This document shows positions 38,575 through 51,231 of a DNA stretch of 64,000 nucleotides, in pieces. The notes under the pieces are model-generated. The model saw only the letters and a list, made by a program, of their open reading frames with translations, did no database searches and was not told the origin of the DNA. The stretch comes from Rotaria sp. Silwood1 (Eukaryota > Rotifera > Eurotatoria > Philodinida > Philodinidae). The stretch is taken from positions 2,505,981-2,569,980 of the forward strand of contig CAJNOP010000022.1 in the NCBI GenBank assembly GCA_905250075.1. The letters run 5' to 3'. The first letter of the stretch is position 1. Each line of letters starts with the position of its first letter. The position numbers and the translations under genes are program-made.

Positions 38575-39070
38575 TATTTAGATCTTAAACAAAAGTGAAC
38601 AGAAAACAGAAATTCGGACAAAATTCACAACGAAGAATAAGTCAAGCAACAGATGTTATTATATATTTCAATGTTTGTTAAAACACATACTCATAAAACA
38701 AATCGATTAGTTTCTTTCTTTTTTTATCGTGTTCAACACTAATTATAATGTTTTAAAAATTAAAGACTATAAAACACACAAACATGAAAAAGAACGATAA
38801 AGAATAAGAATATAGACAAAGAACAAGCAATGCATATAAACCGTTCTGATGCTTAATGATACATATTGAAAAAAAAGAAGAATATGCATCGACATATTCA
38901 ACAGAATGAAGAAAGCAACAGATTGCATCACCATTCATTCAACATCATACAATAAAAAATTTTTCTTTTCTTTTTCTCTCTAAGAAGATGAGAAAAAAAA
39001 TAACATGACCTAATATCTGACAAACATTGAACTTGTGATCGAACAGAAAAAAGAAAACTTGAGATTATAT

Positions 39071-42000
39071 TTAATCATCACGAGTATTCCAATTACGAAC
39101 TTTTGGACGAGTACTTCCTCCTCTTCCTCCACCACGAGCTGTTGCTGATTGTTGTTGATTGGACGATCGTGTAGAACGAGTTGTCAACACTTTTCGTTGA
39201 GCATTAACATTAATTGTTGATGATTCTACAAATTTGAAACTAATAAAAATGAAAACTAAATGAAGAACATTATTTTACTTGCTATAGATGGCCCTTTGCC
39301 AGGCGTATTGTCAAGTACTTTCCATAAATCGCGAATATTTTCCGAAGCTATTGTTGTTATTGTATTACCACTATTCATTAATGGATCTAAATATATTGAT
39401 TAATAAGAAAGAAATTGCTCTCATGAATTTACTTTCAGTTTTTTCAGGTGCACTTGTTGGTCTTTGTTGTTGCTGTTGTTGTTGTTGCAATTCATTGGCT
39501 ACTTGATGTGCTCGTTTTCGATTTTCTAACTCCTGAAAAAAGAATAAAGTTAGTTATTAATAAAAATATACGATATTACTTGTTTCGTTAAAGCATATTG
39601 AAGTTGTTCAAGTCGTTGAAGTTTACTTTCAAGATTAACATAATCTTTTTTTGGTGAAGTTGGAATATTCGAACGAATATTTGTTGGTATTACATCAACG
39701 ATTTGTGGACGTTTTATCATTACTGGTTCATCTATTTTTTAGTTCGTTATTTTTGGTTAGAAAGAAAAACTTTGTTTGTAAAAAAAAAAAAAAAGTTACC
39801 TTCATATCGATTTAATTGTGATCGCAAATTATTACTAATTTCCAATAAACGTTCTTTATCACGAATTAATGTTTGAATACGACTATTTGCTTGTTCTAAT
39901 CGACGTTTTAATTGTTCATTTTCTTGTTTTAAAAGAACTTCCGTAACATTGACACCATCATCATTGGTATCACCATTATTAATATTTAGTTTAGGTCGTA
40001 CTTCTATTAATATCATGATTGATTAGATATAAGAGAAAGATCAAGAATATTAGACAAACCGGAAAACTTCTTTGTCAATCGTTCAATTTCATCTTGCAGC
40101 TGTTGAATAAGAATTTCTTGACCACCATAATTAAAAAGTGGGGTACGACCAGCTAGTTCTAATTTTGCTTCACTTAACTAAATTCATGAACATATATAAA
40201 ACTATTGTATCAAGTAATAAATAGTTCGAAAATAAAATGAAAGGCATTCAAGAAAAAAATAGTTGATTCATTTTTTTTTTTTTTTATAAAAAAGGATATA
40301 TAACGAATAAGATCTGATGAACACAGTTGACGAATGAGAAACTTGTAAAACTTCTACAATCCTTCTGAAGACATTATATTCAGAGACAAAATCTTCTTTT
40401 GAAATTTAATGAGCAACTTCATGATCTAAATATTATATGAAGGAATGGACCGAAAGCTTCTCAGTAAAATATTTTACTACTTTTCGCGTATTTAAATGCA
40501 TTGAAAATGATTGAGAAGTAGTGTGTTAAAATCAACAGTTTGCGTTCTTTCAAAATATATGCTCAGAATTTTTCTCTGAATTTCGACTATTGACCTATAA
40601 GTGAATCTTGACAGAACTTAAAAAGATTTCTGCAAAGATAAAAACCTTATTTTTCTAAAGATAAGACTGCTTCTCGTGAATGTCAAATAAGTTCTGTGAA
40701 TTTATAGTACTTGTAGCGATAGAATAGAGGATTGTGGTGAATCTGCTAAAAAAATGACAGAGCTGTGGTGAACGGTCATTTTTTTTGACGACAGACTTTA
40801 CACAAGCACTTACTGCACCTCAACAGTTTGCAACAAATTTTATTCAAATATGTTGCTTGCAGAGTATTATGTTCTACATCTTCCGATACTTTCTTTTTGA
40901 TAAAATTTCGTGGTATGTCTCCAACAAGTTTCGTTTGAGATTTTGCCCATCAAAAGAAATTTATGAGCCTTTTCAAGATTCACTTATAACTCAATACTTA
41001 AAAATCACACAAAAATCATAATAAGGCAATTTCCACAACTGACATCCGTCGTTTCATTTCATATTGGACTCACAGGTAGGTCTCACTGAGACGAGAAAAG
41101 CCTAAAAAAGTTCATCCAGTTAAGACTTTATTGTCGAGTTATGATCGGTTTATTGGATTTTCGATTCACTTGCACATAGTTCCCAAAACTTCTAATGATA
41201 GGCATTCAATTTAAAATTTTGCCTATAGATAGATCTAATGACTTTTACAGTACTCTAAAAGTTTCAGCCGAAAAGAATATTCCTTCATCAAGATATTAAA
41301 TTTTTGAAATAGTCCCGTGTTACAGATATATCACAAAAATCGAGTACATTTGAATATTTAATAACTCGACGAAGAAACATTCTTTTTTGGCAAAAACTTT
41401 TAGTATATTCTTAGAGTCATTAGATCTATCTACAGGCAAAATTTTTGGATCAAAGCTCCGTTATTCAGTCTTTCAGAGTATCTAAAACTGGGTCGAAAAT
41501 TCTGTAAATAAGTCATAACTCGACGACAAAAACTCAAAGAAACGAATCCTTTTAGTTTTTTTCCTAATTTCATTAAGATCTACGTACGGGTTCAATATGA
41601 GTTCAAATGATAAATGTCATTTAGAGTAGTTACCTCATAAGCATATACTCTGGAAGAACATAACATTTTAACTCTAATACACGACTTCTTAATCTTTTCC
41701 AGTGCATTTAAATACGTGATAAATGGTACCATCCCTTTTATATCTTCAACTTTTTGTTTTAAGTTCTATGTTCGAATTTTCCAATAAAAGGACTTGATCA
41801 ATGCTTGACTCTCAAATATGATATCTATTTTCGGAAAAAAAATCTTGTAATAAACCTTTCGTTCTAATTCAGCAACATCAGCATTTCGTTCAATAATTGA
41901 TTTTTGATATTCATCTGCTTCACGTCTTGTTTCTAATAGAAGTACTTCAATATCACTCATTTTTTGTTTCATACTAGCCAGTTCAGTTTGATGACGACGA

Positions 42001-45000
42001 TCATCAGCATTTAATTGATATGTCAATTGATCAATACGTGATTGTCTTTGTCGAAGCTTAATAACAAAATAAATTATATAAAAAAAAGTCGACATTTTAT
42101 AGAAAAAAAAATACTTCTCGTTGAAAATTATCATGATTCTTTTCTATTTGAATTAAACGACCTTCTAATTTTCGTACTTGAGATACAAGTTGCATTTTTT
42201 CCGTACGTAAAGTTGCTTAAGAAAAAATAAAATATTTTCTTCTAATTTAAAATACAAAGCAAGAACTGTATTTTACCAATGGTATTATTCAATGATTGTA
42301 CATAACTGTTTAATTGTGGATTTTTTTTAAGTTCATTATTAACAGCTGTATGATCAATATCAAGATTTGAATGACGTGAATCAAGCCGAGAAATTAAATC
42401 ACGATTTTGTTGACGTAATGTTTGATTTTCATTTTGTAATTCAACAATTAAATTTGATTGACCGGATGTTGCTTGACCAGGTAAATCATTTACAAGTGCT
42501 TCCATTTGTTGTCGCATTTGTGAAATAACTGAACGAAGATTTTCATTTTCACGTTGTAAGACAACTAAAACATCAGCATCGCCACCATTCTATTTCAAAA
42601 TAGAATTCTATCATAAATATACAAAAAAAGAAAAACTTCTTACTGATTTATATTGATTTGTATAAGCTTTAAGTAAATCATCTTTAAAATGAATATCATT
42701 TTCTAATTTTTTTACTTGTGCAATAGCCTGTTGAGAAACAATGAAGTTCTGTTAGTTTTAACGAAACAAAATTTAAGAACCTGTTCATGAGCACTAGATA
42801 ATTTTTCAATAAGATCTTCTGATTTATGATATTCTTGTCTTTGATTTTGATCAAGTTTTTTTTGCCAATCAATATCTAATTGTGCTTTTGCTTCTTCTAA
42901 TGCACGTTCACGATCCAAAGCCTCTTCAAGTTCTTTTTTATATCTATATAAATAATTTAGTCTTATAAGTAAAACGCTTTTTTCTTCTATGAAAAATGTT
43001 TCATACCGATTTATATGATTGTCTTTAATTTTAAGTTCAGCTTTTAATGTATCACATTCATCTTGTAAAGCACGATGTTCAATATTTTCATTGGCATGTT
43101 CTTTACTTATTTGTGTTAATTGATGATTCCATTGTTTTTTTATTCGATTTATTTCCTCTTGTAATCTATGGAAGAAAATAAAAGCTGAAATAATCGACGA
43201 TTTTTTAAAACTATTTGCAATTAATCTCGAAAAGATGTTCTGTAGCTGAAAAAATTTGGCCATGATACTGTTTACATACTAACAACCATAAAGTGCTTGC
43301 GAGTCATATTTTTTACAGATATTTCCATAGGTAGTCAACTGCAAAAACAAACACAAGATTCTCAAAAGATTTCTTCATCTGTAAAACTTTGTAGAGCTCG
43401 TGACGCTAATCATTTTGGCAAAAAAAAGCACTCGAAATCGTCACCTTCGATCAGTAGTAGTCTGAAATAACCAAAGTTTTTGAATATTTTGTTCTAGTAG
43501 CATGAGCTATGGAGTAAAGTTGAATTTTCTTTGTCTACCAAACTGATGACCACAATGAACTTGATGGAATTCTACCAACAAAAAAGTCTTCTACGAATCT
43601 TGTGGTTTTTGCAGCAGATTAACAATAGAATTATCCATCAAAAATACGATTCACAAACATTTTGTCGTTAATAGATAATGTTCGAAATAATATATAATTG
43701 ACATACGTAGATAGTGATGTATCTTTTTCTCGGATGATCTGTTCATATTCACGTTGTTTTTCATTTTGTTGTTGTCGTAATTGAAAGCATTGATCATTTG
43801 AACTTTGCCATTTATCTTCAAGTTCTTGATAACTTTGTTTTAATTGTTCTATTTTAACATCTTTCTCACGTATTAATCGATCAAGTTCACTGTACCTAAT
43901 CAAGAGAATAAGTTAAAATAATTTTTTAATGCTGTTTCATAACTTTGTTTTATAACTAAGAGGATGGCGAAGCCATAGATGAAACTAGTATTTATATATG
44001 AAAAGAGGAAACGTTACTTCCGTTCGATTACTTTCGATAAGAATCATACATAAATTGATAAGAGAAGTCGTAAATTGTAGAAACAATATATTCACTCTCA
44101 CTATGTTAGATAGAAAGAGAATTGATTCAAAGATTCTCGGGAGATTTAATGCAATTAAAATTCAAATAGTTGTACTTTTTGATAAAACACAACAGTTACT
44201 TTGCAGAGATATGTTTTACTAAACATTAGAACTTGAGAACAAATTGTAAATGAAGAGATTCGACTTATTTCAAGCTCTATTTGATACAAAAAGTTATTAT
44301 GTAGACCAGTTTCGTCTTCTCTCCTTCGGTCAACAGTAAAATACAGGATTTCCAAACGTCCCAACCAAAGAAAACGTGACAAGCTCTCCAGTATTGTCAA
44401 TGATTTAAATACTTTTTTCTTACAATTTGATCACATATTCATTATTGTTTTATTCAATGTATTTCAGATAAAATGTCTTTGTCTGCAAAAGTCAGAATTA
44501 AAATACTTTTGCTGATAACCAAAGTTGAGTCAGTTACCATTGTAAAACGAAATCTGCAGGTCGAATTCGGGAAAAACGCGTCCACTGAATCACATTTCAG
44601 CGATGTTATGGAACTAGTGTCCGTTTCAAAATACAAGGCACTTCACTATTTTTCGAATAACTTTTGATAGGAACAAGATAAAAACCTGCGGTTTTCACCA
44701 TTCGAAAGAGCAATGTCGGGGTCGTCGTTGAATATAAAGCTGAGTAAGACGAAACTTGCTTTTTTATAGGTGCTTTTGAATCAACATTTTTTCCTTTGAA
44801 TATTTTGATCAATTTTGACAATAATCTCAACTCAAATTATGTCAAAATGTAGCTCAAATCATCCTTTTTTCGTCCTAAAATGATCACATTTCAGTATCTC
44901 TCAACCTCTTATTCTGACCGGATTTTAAAAAGCAAATGTTAATTTTATAGCGAAAAAAGGATGATTTGAGCTACATTTAAACATAATTTAAGTTGAGATT

Positions 45001-46896
45001 ATTGTCAAAATTGATCCAAATATTCAAAGAAAAAATGTTGATCCAAAAGCACCTATAGAAAAGCAAATTTCGTCTTAATCAGCTTTATATCCAACGACGA
45101 CCCGAACATTGCTCTTTCGAATGGTGGAAACCGCAGCTCTCTATCTTGTCCCTATCAAAAGTTATTCGAAAAATAGTGACGTGCCTTTTATGTTGAAACG
45201 AACAGTAGTACTGTCGGAAATCGATCACATTCTGGAGTAATAATTGAAGAAAGAAGTCAACGATGTTAAGGATGGGTGTTAAAATGAGCCAGGATCAAGT
45301 TTTTGGTCTATTGCACAATCATGCTCATCACCACAAGCAACAACACACCAGATTGTAACGATACATTTCTTATTGAAGCACAATGTGTTCAACAATTGTA
45401 CGAAATACAGTTGCATAGACCAAATACTTGATCGTGACTCATTTTTACAAGTATCATCATTTTCATGAATCTTTTCTTAAGTAATCACTTTACAGTCATC
45501 GATTTTCGACAGCAATAGTTTTACAAAATCATTGAAATGTGTTGATAATGCAGTGTTTAGTTGGTCTGTTTTTTCCAAAACCAATTAGTAGTTACCGTTT
45601 TACAATGCTGATCTGTTGTGACTTCTTTAGATGAAAAATTTAATAAATAAATAATGAAATTATAAAAAAATATATTTAAATATCTTGAATATCTGAGAAA
45701 CTATTCATGTTTTTTTCTTCCTTCGGACTTTTTGAGCATCCTGTATTTGAAAGCCATTAATATTTATTCATGTTAATACAAACATTCGAAATTTTCGATT
45801 ATATTTACTTACTTTCGACTATAATCATCTTCTCGTTCTTGAAGTCTTCCATCAACATTACTACACTTCAAGTCAAGTTCTTTAATCCTGAACAAAAAAA
45901 GTTTTCAGTTCTAAACAAAGACGTATTGAAAGTTTACCTTGCATTTTTTACAGCTTCTTGTTCATGTAATTGCCATTCGAGTTCTTTAATTGACTTTTCC
46001 AGTGTTTTATTTCGTTCTGTTAATTCAATATTGTTCAATTCTATTTTACGAATTGTTTGAACATTTTGTTCCAATTCTTCAGTTAATAATTTACTCTAAA
46101 ATAAAATCAAAAAAATGAACAAAAAAAAGGAAAAGAAAAAACAAATATATTATTACTTTCAGTTCACTTGCAAGTTGTAAATTGATAACATCATCATGAC
46201 GACGTTTCCAATCATATTCAAGTTTTTTTGTTTGTGTTTCAAATTCATTAGTTAATTCTCGTCGTTGTCTTTCTAATTCATTTTCAAGTTCTGTAAGACG
46301 GCGATTAATAGCTCGACGTTCTTGTTCTAATTGTTCACGTTCTGTTTGAAGTATCTGATCACATTGTTGTTTATAATTTGATAAATCTTTTTCTTTTATT
46401 GATAAACGATGTAAAAAATGCTTCTTTTCTTCATCTATTTGTAATTCAATTTGTTTTTTTAATGTATATAATTGATCGTTAACAATTTTCAATTCTGATA
46501 TTTCACTATTTTTTTCATTTAAAATTTTTTTCATTTCTACGTTAATGAAAAAATTTAAAAATACGTCCAACAAGTAAAAAAACAAATGCAAAAACAATCT
46601 ACCTTTGAAACGATTATCAAATGTTGCAAGTTCTTTATCTCGATCATCGATCAATTTTAAATTATATTTAAAATCTTCTGATAAACGATTATATTTTTGA
46701 TTTAATTCAGCTAATTGTTGGTCTCTATTTTCAACAGTTGCTTCTAATGCAACAAGTCTAAAAAGAAAATTTCAGTTGTTTTTGTTTTTTTAAATGTTTG
46801 ATACATTAAAAGAAACAAAATTTACCGTTCTTGCATAACAGCTAACCATTCTTTTTCTTTTTGTAAAGCAAGTTGTTTTAGCGTCTGATCGTCCAT
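39071..46896 (-). CDS. CCDC57: CCDC57-like centriolar coiled-coil protein
   Basis: ATG at 46896 (MDDQTLKQLALQKEKEWLAV). The first exons carry a conserved block, LSEDFKYNLKLIDDRDKELA then TFDNRFK, that matches CCDC57, a protein of centriolar satellites and microtubules needed for centriole duplication and ciliogenesis. Coiled coil runs through nearly the whole protein: exons at about 46820-46896, 46598-46758, 46160-46537, 45938-46095, 45822-45888, 43710-43896, 43006-43165, 42783-42945, 42644-42723, 42277-42592, 42114-42216, 41857-42056, 40060-40178, 39800-40013, 39578-39731, 39434-39533, 39280-39388 and 39071-39226. The tail is basic and Gly/Arg-rich and ends VRNWNTRDD-stop. Small borders are approximate. 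Three large introns (about 40179-41750, 43166-43709 and 43897-45821) hold inverted repeats. It shares a promoter region with ODAD2. Confidence 0.85.
41045..41607. repeat. Long inverted repeat in CCDC57 intron (family A)
   Basis: Imperfect palindrome of about 560 bp centred near 41328, with arms of about 250 nt. Best block: AAAATTTTGCCTATAGATAG then ATCTAATGACT (41213-41243) with the complement of AGTCATTAGATCTATCTACA then GGCAAAATTTTT (41415-41446). Outer block: TCATATTGGACTCACAGGTA (41057) with the complement of TACGTACGGGTTCAATATGA (41581). A related copy in reverse orientation lies at 829-1330. Confidence 0.8.
43335..43625. repeat. Inverted repeat in CCDC57 intron
   Basis: Palindrome of about 290 bp nearly filling its intron, centred near 43480. 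CTGCAAAAACAAACACAAGA (43338) pairs with the complement of TCTTGTGGTTTTTGCAGCAG (43598), and TAATCATTTTGGCAAA (43410) with the complement of CTTTGTCTACCAAACTGATG (43530). Confidence 0.65.
44490..45620. repeat. High-identity inverted repeat in CCDC57 intron
   Basis: The best-preserved palindrome in the window. Inner arms 44621-44872 and 44950-45200 match at roughly 90% by eye over 250 nt around a 77-nt loop, for example GTAGCTCAAATCATCCTTTT (44849) against AAAAGGATGATTTGAGCTAC (44953) and CGAATAACTTTTGATAGG (44656) against CCTATCAAAAGTTATTCG (45151). A more diverged outer pairing (CATTGTAAAACG at 44539 with CGTTTTACAATG at 45597) resumes beyond a nested hairpin at 45240-45485. Confidence 0.88.
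45240..45485. repeat. Hairpin nested in the larger inverted repeat
   Basis: Separate palindrome of about 245 bp lying in the right outer arm of the larger one. AAAATGAGCCAGGATCAAGT then TTTTGGTCTATTGCA (45280) pairs with the complement of TGCATAGACCAAATACTTGA then TCGTGACTCATTTTTAC (45413). Its position between matching parts of the outer arm suggests later insertion. Confidence 0.7.
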
Positions 46897-47254
46897 ATCA
46901 ATCAACTAAAAAATATCTAGCTGATTATCTTTAATCCCAGGTCATATTCGTCAATTTTTTTTCTATTCTCATACAGCCATTTTAAAATGTTGTTACTAAG
47001 CAACTATGAAGGTAGGACAAAGTGCATTACCGTTACGAATAATTATAGAATATTCTTTTTCTATATCAAAGTGTTTTAAAATGTGTTTTACCTTTGAGTA
47101 TTGAATTCATTAAATTTTTTTATTAATTTTAATGGAATTAACTAGGTTACTTAGTTACACCACACGTAAAAATGAAATGATGGTATGAAGTTAATTTCTG
47201 TTTCCCAATAATTGCTTTGTAAATTGAATAGAAAACGAAAAAGAAAAAGAAACC
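46897..47254. promoter_or_regulatory. Bidirectional ciliary promoter, CCDC57 / ODAD2
   Basis: A gap of 358 bp between two head-to-head ciliary genes (ATG 46896 minus, ATG 47255 plus). It contains an X-box-like site at 46992-47004, GTTACT-A-AGCAAC: the right half-site fits RGYAAC exactly and the left differs from GTNRCC by one base. A second symmetric GTTACTTAGTTAC lies at 47144-47156. RFX factors drive ciliary genes through X-boxes in animals; action on both genes here is inferred. Confidence 0.6.
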
Positions 47255-50020
47255 ATGCCATCAACAACAGCAGGTAAGATTTCATCAATATTGATGCATT
47301 ATTTTTTCTTACAGACATGTCGTTTAATGTAGATTATGTACCAAATGATAAAAATCGTCAAAAATTATTATTATCATCTCGTGATTGGGAAACACTGGCT
47401 ACGGAGTATGATTATAGAGATTTTTCTTATGTCGATTAATATATCTTTTTTGTGTCTAGTCGTAGTAGTCTGCGTAGAGAAAACACGACATTATCAAAAA
47501 TGGGTGGTTCAGAACGAGGACTTAATACACGTACAGCTGGACAAACAGATCGTAGTCGACGAACAGGACATGGAAATTATGAATCTGATGTATCAAGTGA
47601 AGAAGAAGATGAAGAAGAAGAACAAATATTCGAACGAGCACGACAAGATCAAACGGATTTACCAACAGAATATTGGCAAATACAACGTTTGGTTAAATAT
47701 CTCAAAGGTGGAAATCCAACAGCTACTGTTATTGCTTTATCATCAATTCGTGATTTTAATTTATCAGTTGAAACATGTCAACTAGCTATTCGTGATGTTG
47801 GTGGTCTTGATGTACTTGTTAATCTACTTGAAACAGATGATTTTGATTGCAAAGTATCTATTTTACATAAACTTTTTTTTTTTAAATATTTCATATCAAT
47901 TGAATTTTAGATCGGTTCATTACATATTCTGAAAGAAATTTCACAGAATCCAAATATACGTCGAAACATAGCTGATCTTGGTGGTTTACAAACAATGGTT
48001 AAATTACTTGATGAACCTGATAAAGATTTAAAATGTCTTGCTGCTGAAACTATTGGTAAAAGTTTTTTCATTCAATTAAATGAATTCTACTATAAATCTT
48101 CTTATGTAATTTTAGCTCATGTTGCCAAATTTAAACGAGCAAGAAAAGTTGTTCGACAAAATGGTGGTATTAAACGATTAGTAAGTATTACTGAAATAGA
48201 ATAAAATATGAATACAAAATAAAAAAAAATATCTCAGGTTGGACTTTTGGAAAATGCTTGTGTTAGTGGTCACGGATCAACTAGTCATGGTTCGATTAGT
48301 GATAATGCGAAAAATATTGAAGTTGCTCGTGCAGGTGCATTAGCTCTTTGGAGCTTAAGTCGATCGAATCGTAATAAACATCATATGCAACGTGCCGGTG
48401 TTATTCCACTTTTGGCTAAATTACTTAAAAGTTCAAATGAAAGTATGCTTGTTCCTGTAGGTGGTATTATAGAAGAATGTGCAACTGATGTATGATTGAA
48501 ATTCTTTCATTTCTTATTGTATACAAAAATATTTGATTTAGTCTGTTTATCGAACAGCTATTCGAGGTATGATTCCTGATCTTGTGAAAAATTTATTAAG
48601 TGCTAATGATGAACTGAAGAAACATTGTGCTAGTGCGATATTTAAGGTTTAGTAAATATTGAATATTTTATTTAGAAAAGAAAACCTATTTTCTATTCAG
48701 TGTGCAGAAGATAAGGAAATTCGTCTTCTTGTACTAAAGCATTCTGGTCTTCGTTCTTTGCACGATCTATTACAAAAATCGGATAATAAACCTTTATTAG
48801 CTGCAGCAACAGGTGCTATTTGGAAATGTTCAATTTCTCATGAAGTGAGTTTTTTTTTGTTTCGATATTCTTTCTTTTTATCTCATTTTGTGTTAGTGTA
48901 TCGTACAATTTCAAGGATTTCGAACAATTGAAGCACTTGTTCAATTACTTAACAATCAACCAGAAGAAGTATTAGTTAATGTTGTTGGTGCATTAGCTGA
49001 ATGTGCTAAAGAAGCAGATAATCGAACAACAATTCGTAAATCTGGTGGAATATCACCATTAGTTAATTTACTTACAGGAACGAATCAAGCACTATTAGTT
49101 AATACTTGTCAAGCTTTACGTCAATGTGCGGAAGAACTGGAAAGCATACAGTAGTTCTTTTTTCTTTGATCATGTAAATCATCTTCAATGAGATTTATAT
49201 AGGATGATTGATCGATTAGATGGTGTTCGATTGCTATGGTCACTTTTAAAAAATCAAAATCCACGAGTGCAAGCTGCAGCTGCTTGGGCTATATCACCAT
49301 GTGTGAAAAATATTAAAGTTTGTCGAGAATAATTAATGTCATACAATTTTTAATATAGAATATCTATGTGTTGTAGGATTCAGGTGAAATGGTACGAAGT
49401 TTTGTTGGTGGTCTTGAATTAATTGTTTCATTATTAAAATCAAAAGATGTTGAAGTATTAGCAAGTGTTTGTGCTGCTATCGCTGAGATAGCAAAAGATG
49501 AAGAAAATTTAGCCGTTATAACAGATCATGGTGTTGTTAAACTTCTTTCAACTTTAGTAACACGAGTTAGATTTAATAGTTTATTTTCATTTCAAATATT
49601 ATTCATTTTTATTCTCTAAATAGAATGAAGATATACTTCGTCGATATTTAGCTGAAGCTATAGCTGAGTGTTGTAAATGGGGCAATAATCGGCAAGCATT
49701 CGGTGATAATCAAGCCGTTGCTCCTCTTGTTAAATATCTCAAATCATCTGATCCTAATGTACATCGATCAACAGCTAAAGCACTACATCAATTATCAAAA
49801 AATCCAATGAATTGTGTTACAATGCATGAAGTTGGGGTTGTTCGAGTATGTTTTATTTATTTATTTTCATATTATTAAAAATATTCCTTTTTTATTCTTT
49901 AATTAGTTATTAATGGAAATGGTTGGTTCAAAAGATGATGTACTTCAAGAAAATGCAGCGATTTGTATTTCATATATTCGTCGATTGGCATTAGCAAATG
50001 AAAAGTCGAAAAATGGCTAA
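47255..50020 (+). CDS. ODAD2: Outer dynein arm docking complex subunit 2 (ARMC4)
   Basis: Armadillo-repeat protein that helps dock outer dynein arms on ciliary doublets. ATG at 47255, [20 protein letters not shown] after joining 47255-47273 to 47315-47405; further exons 47460-47853, 47911-48055, 48116-48180, 48238-48489 and about 48542-48647, 48702-48845, 48899-49151, 49201-49316, 49378-49564, 49624-49844 and 49907-50020. After an acidic stretch ([14 protein letters not shown]) about 12 ARM repeats follow with close identity to the animal protein, such as [79 protein letters not shown] and [20 protein letters not shown]. It lacks the several-hundred-residue N-terminal half of the human protein, having only about 130 residues before the repeats. 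Stop TAA at 50018-50020. Confidence 0.95.
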
Positions 50021-51231
50021 ACTAAATAAAAGTTTTTTTTATTTTATAGATGAGGAGTGGCATTATGATTTTTTTTTTTTTGTTGCACATTTATTTATGA
50101 TTTTTGCAGTCTAATAAAGCCGCATCATGCCTTTACGGCTCAAAAAAGATTTTTATGAATTAAATACTTTGAAAATAATTGATTGTTATTATTTTTGAGA
50201 ATAAAATGAAATCTACTTAAGTTGATGAAAGAAAAGATAAGATTTTTAATATATGCTTGTTTCGTCAATAATACTCTTTCTCAAGATTATGTTTGATTTC
50301 AATCCAAATATTCGTATAATTACTTGTCTAATCTTATAGAAAGATTATTTCAACTGATAAAAGTTGTGCGCCTATAACGATAACATATCAATAAGAGGGA
50401 ACGTCATAATTTTCTATGTCCTCTTTTCGCGTTTTTAAAAAAGCGATTTTTTTTTTTTATTGACATTTCTCAATTAGATATTTCTTATGAATTTTTATTA
50501 AACATGTCTTTTATTAATAATAATTGAAAAGAAATTTATTTGCGTATGTAGCAATATTGTGTTTTATATTGATTGTGTAATGTCAAAGAATAAAATAAAA
50601 TATGCATCCATGTTCAGTTACTTGTTCTCATATTCCACTTCACTTTATTTTACTTAAATCGAATACCACACAAACATTGTAACATAGATATACACAAGAA
50701 AAAGAAAAAGAGAAAATGTTAAAGAATCGACAACCATAACAACAACAATAACATGATTTCTTTATTTCTTTTCATCGTCGAAACATAGCGAAGTGGCAGT
50801 AGGTAACAATCGATTCCCACAATCTTTAAAAAAAAAAATATTCACCAATCCATCGACAACAGGAGCAAAGAAAAAAAGAAACAATACAGTGCTCCTGATG
50901 CATGCGTAAGTTCTGCTGATTGATTCAAAATTTGCCGTTATTCTCTTCTCTTTTTTTTCTGTTTTAGACGTAAAAAAGAAAGAGTGAGAGAGAGAGTTTT
51001 TCCGTTACTCGATTGTTGTTTCGGGCGTCAAGGTGCCCAGCATCTGTTGTCACCACTCGTTGACAACAGACGAAACAAAAGAGAGGCGTTTACATTATGA
51101 ACACGTATTGATGTGAAAGAGAGCAAGAAACAGCTTCATTCGTATGCATTTTTAATCATGCATTACATAATGTCATTTTTATTTAACGACAGTGATAACT
51201 TTTCAATTTTCTTTCAGAATAATTTAAAGGA
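50021..51231. promoter_or_regulatory. ODAD2 3' region and ODF3 upstream region
   Basis: 1.2-kb spacer. The proximal part is the ODAD2 3' UTR (AATAAAAG at 50023, AATAAAGCC near 50112, AATAAAATAAAATATGC near 50590). Upstream of the ODF3-like gene are an X-box-like site at 50793-50807 (GTGGCA-GTA-GGTAAC) and a perfect 10-bp inverted repeat with 8-bp loop at 51043-51070 (TCTGTTGTCA / TGACAACAGA). An acceptor-like TTTCTTTCAG at 51209-51218 just before the ATG suggests a 5'-UTR intron or trans-splice site. Confidence 0.45.

Noticed and set aside
44454..44830. Several 60-75-codon frames
   Set aside because: They lie in an arm of the high-identity palindrome, where open frames appear on both strands by symmetry.
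37543..46896. CCDC92 and CCDC57 regions as one long coiled-coil gene
   Set aside because: The frame ends at TTA 39071 after a basic tail, and a new ATG at 38574 opens a CCDC92-type N-terminus (QREHASTLAN), so they are two genes.
47336..47785. 149-codon plus-strand frame
   Set aside because: Frame-shifted shadow of ODAD2 exons; the ODAD2 frame matches the family.
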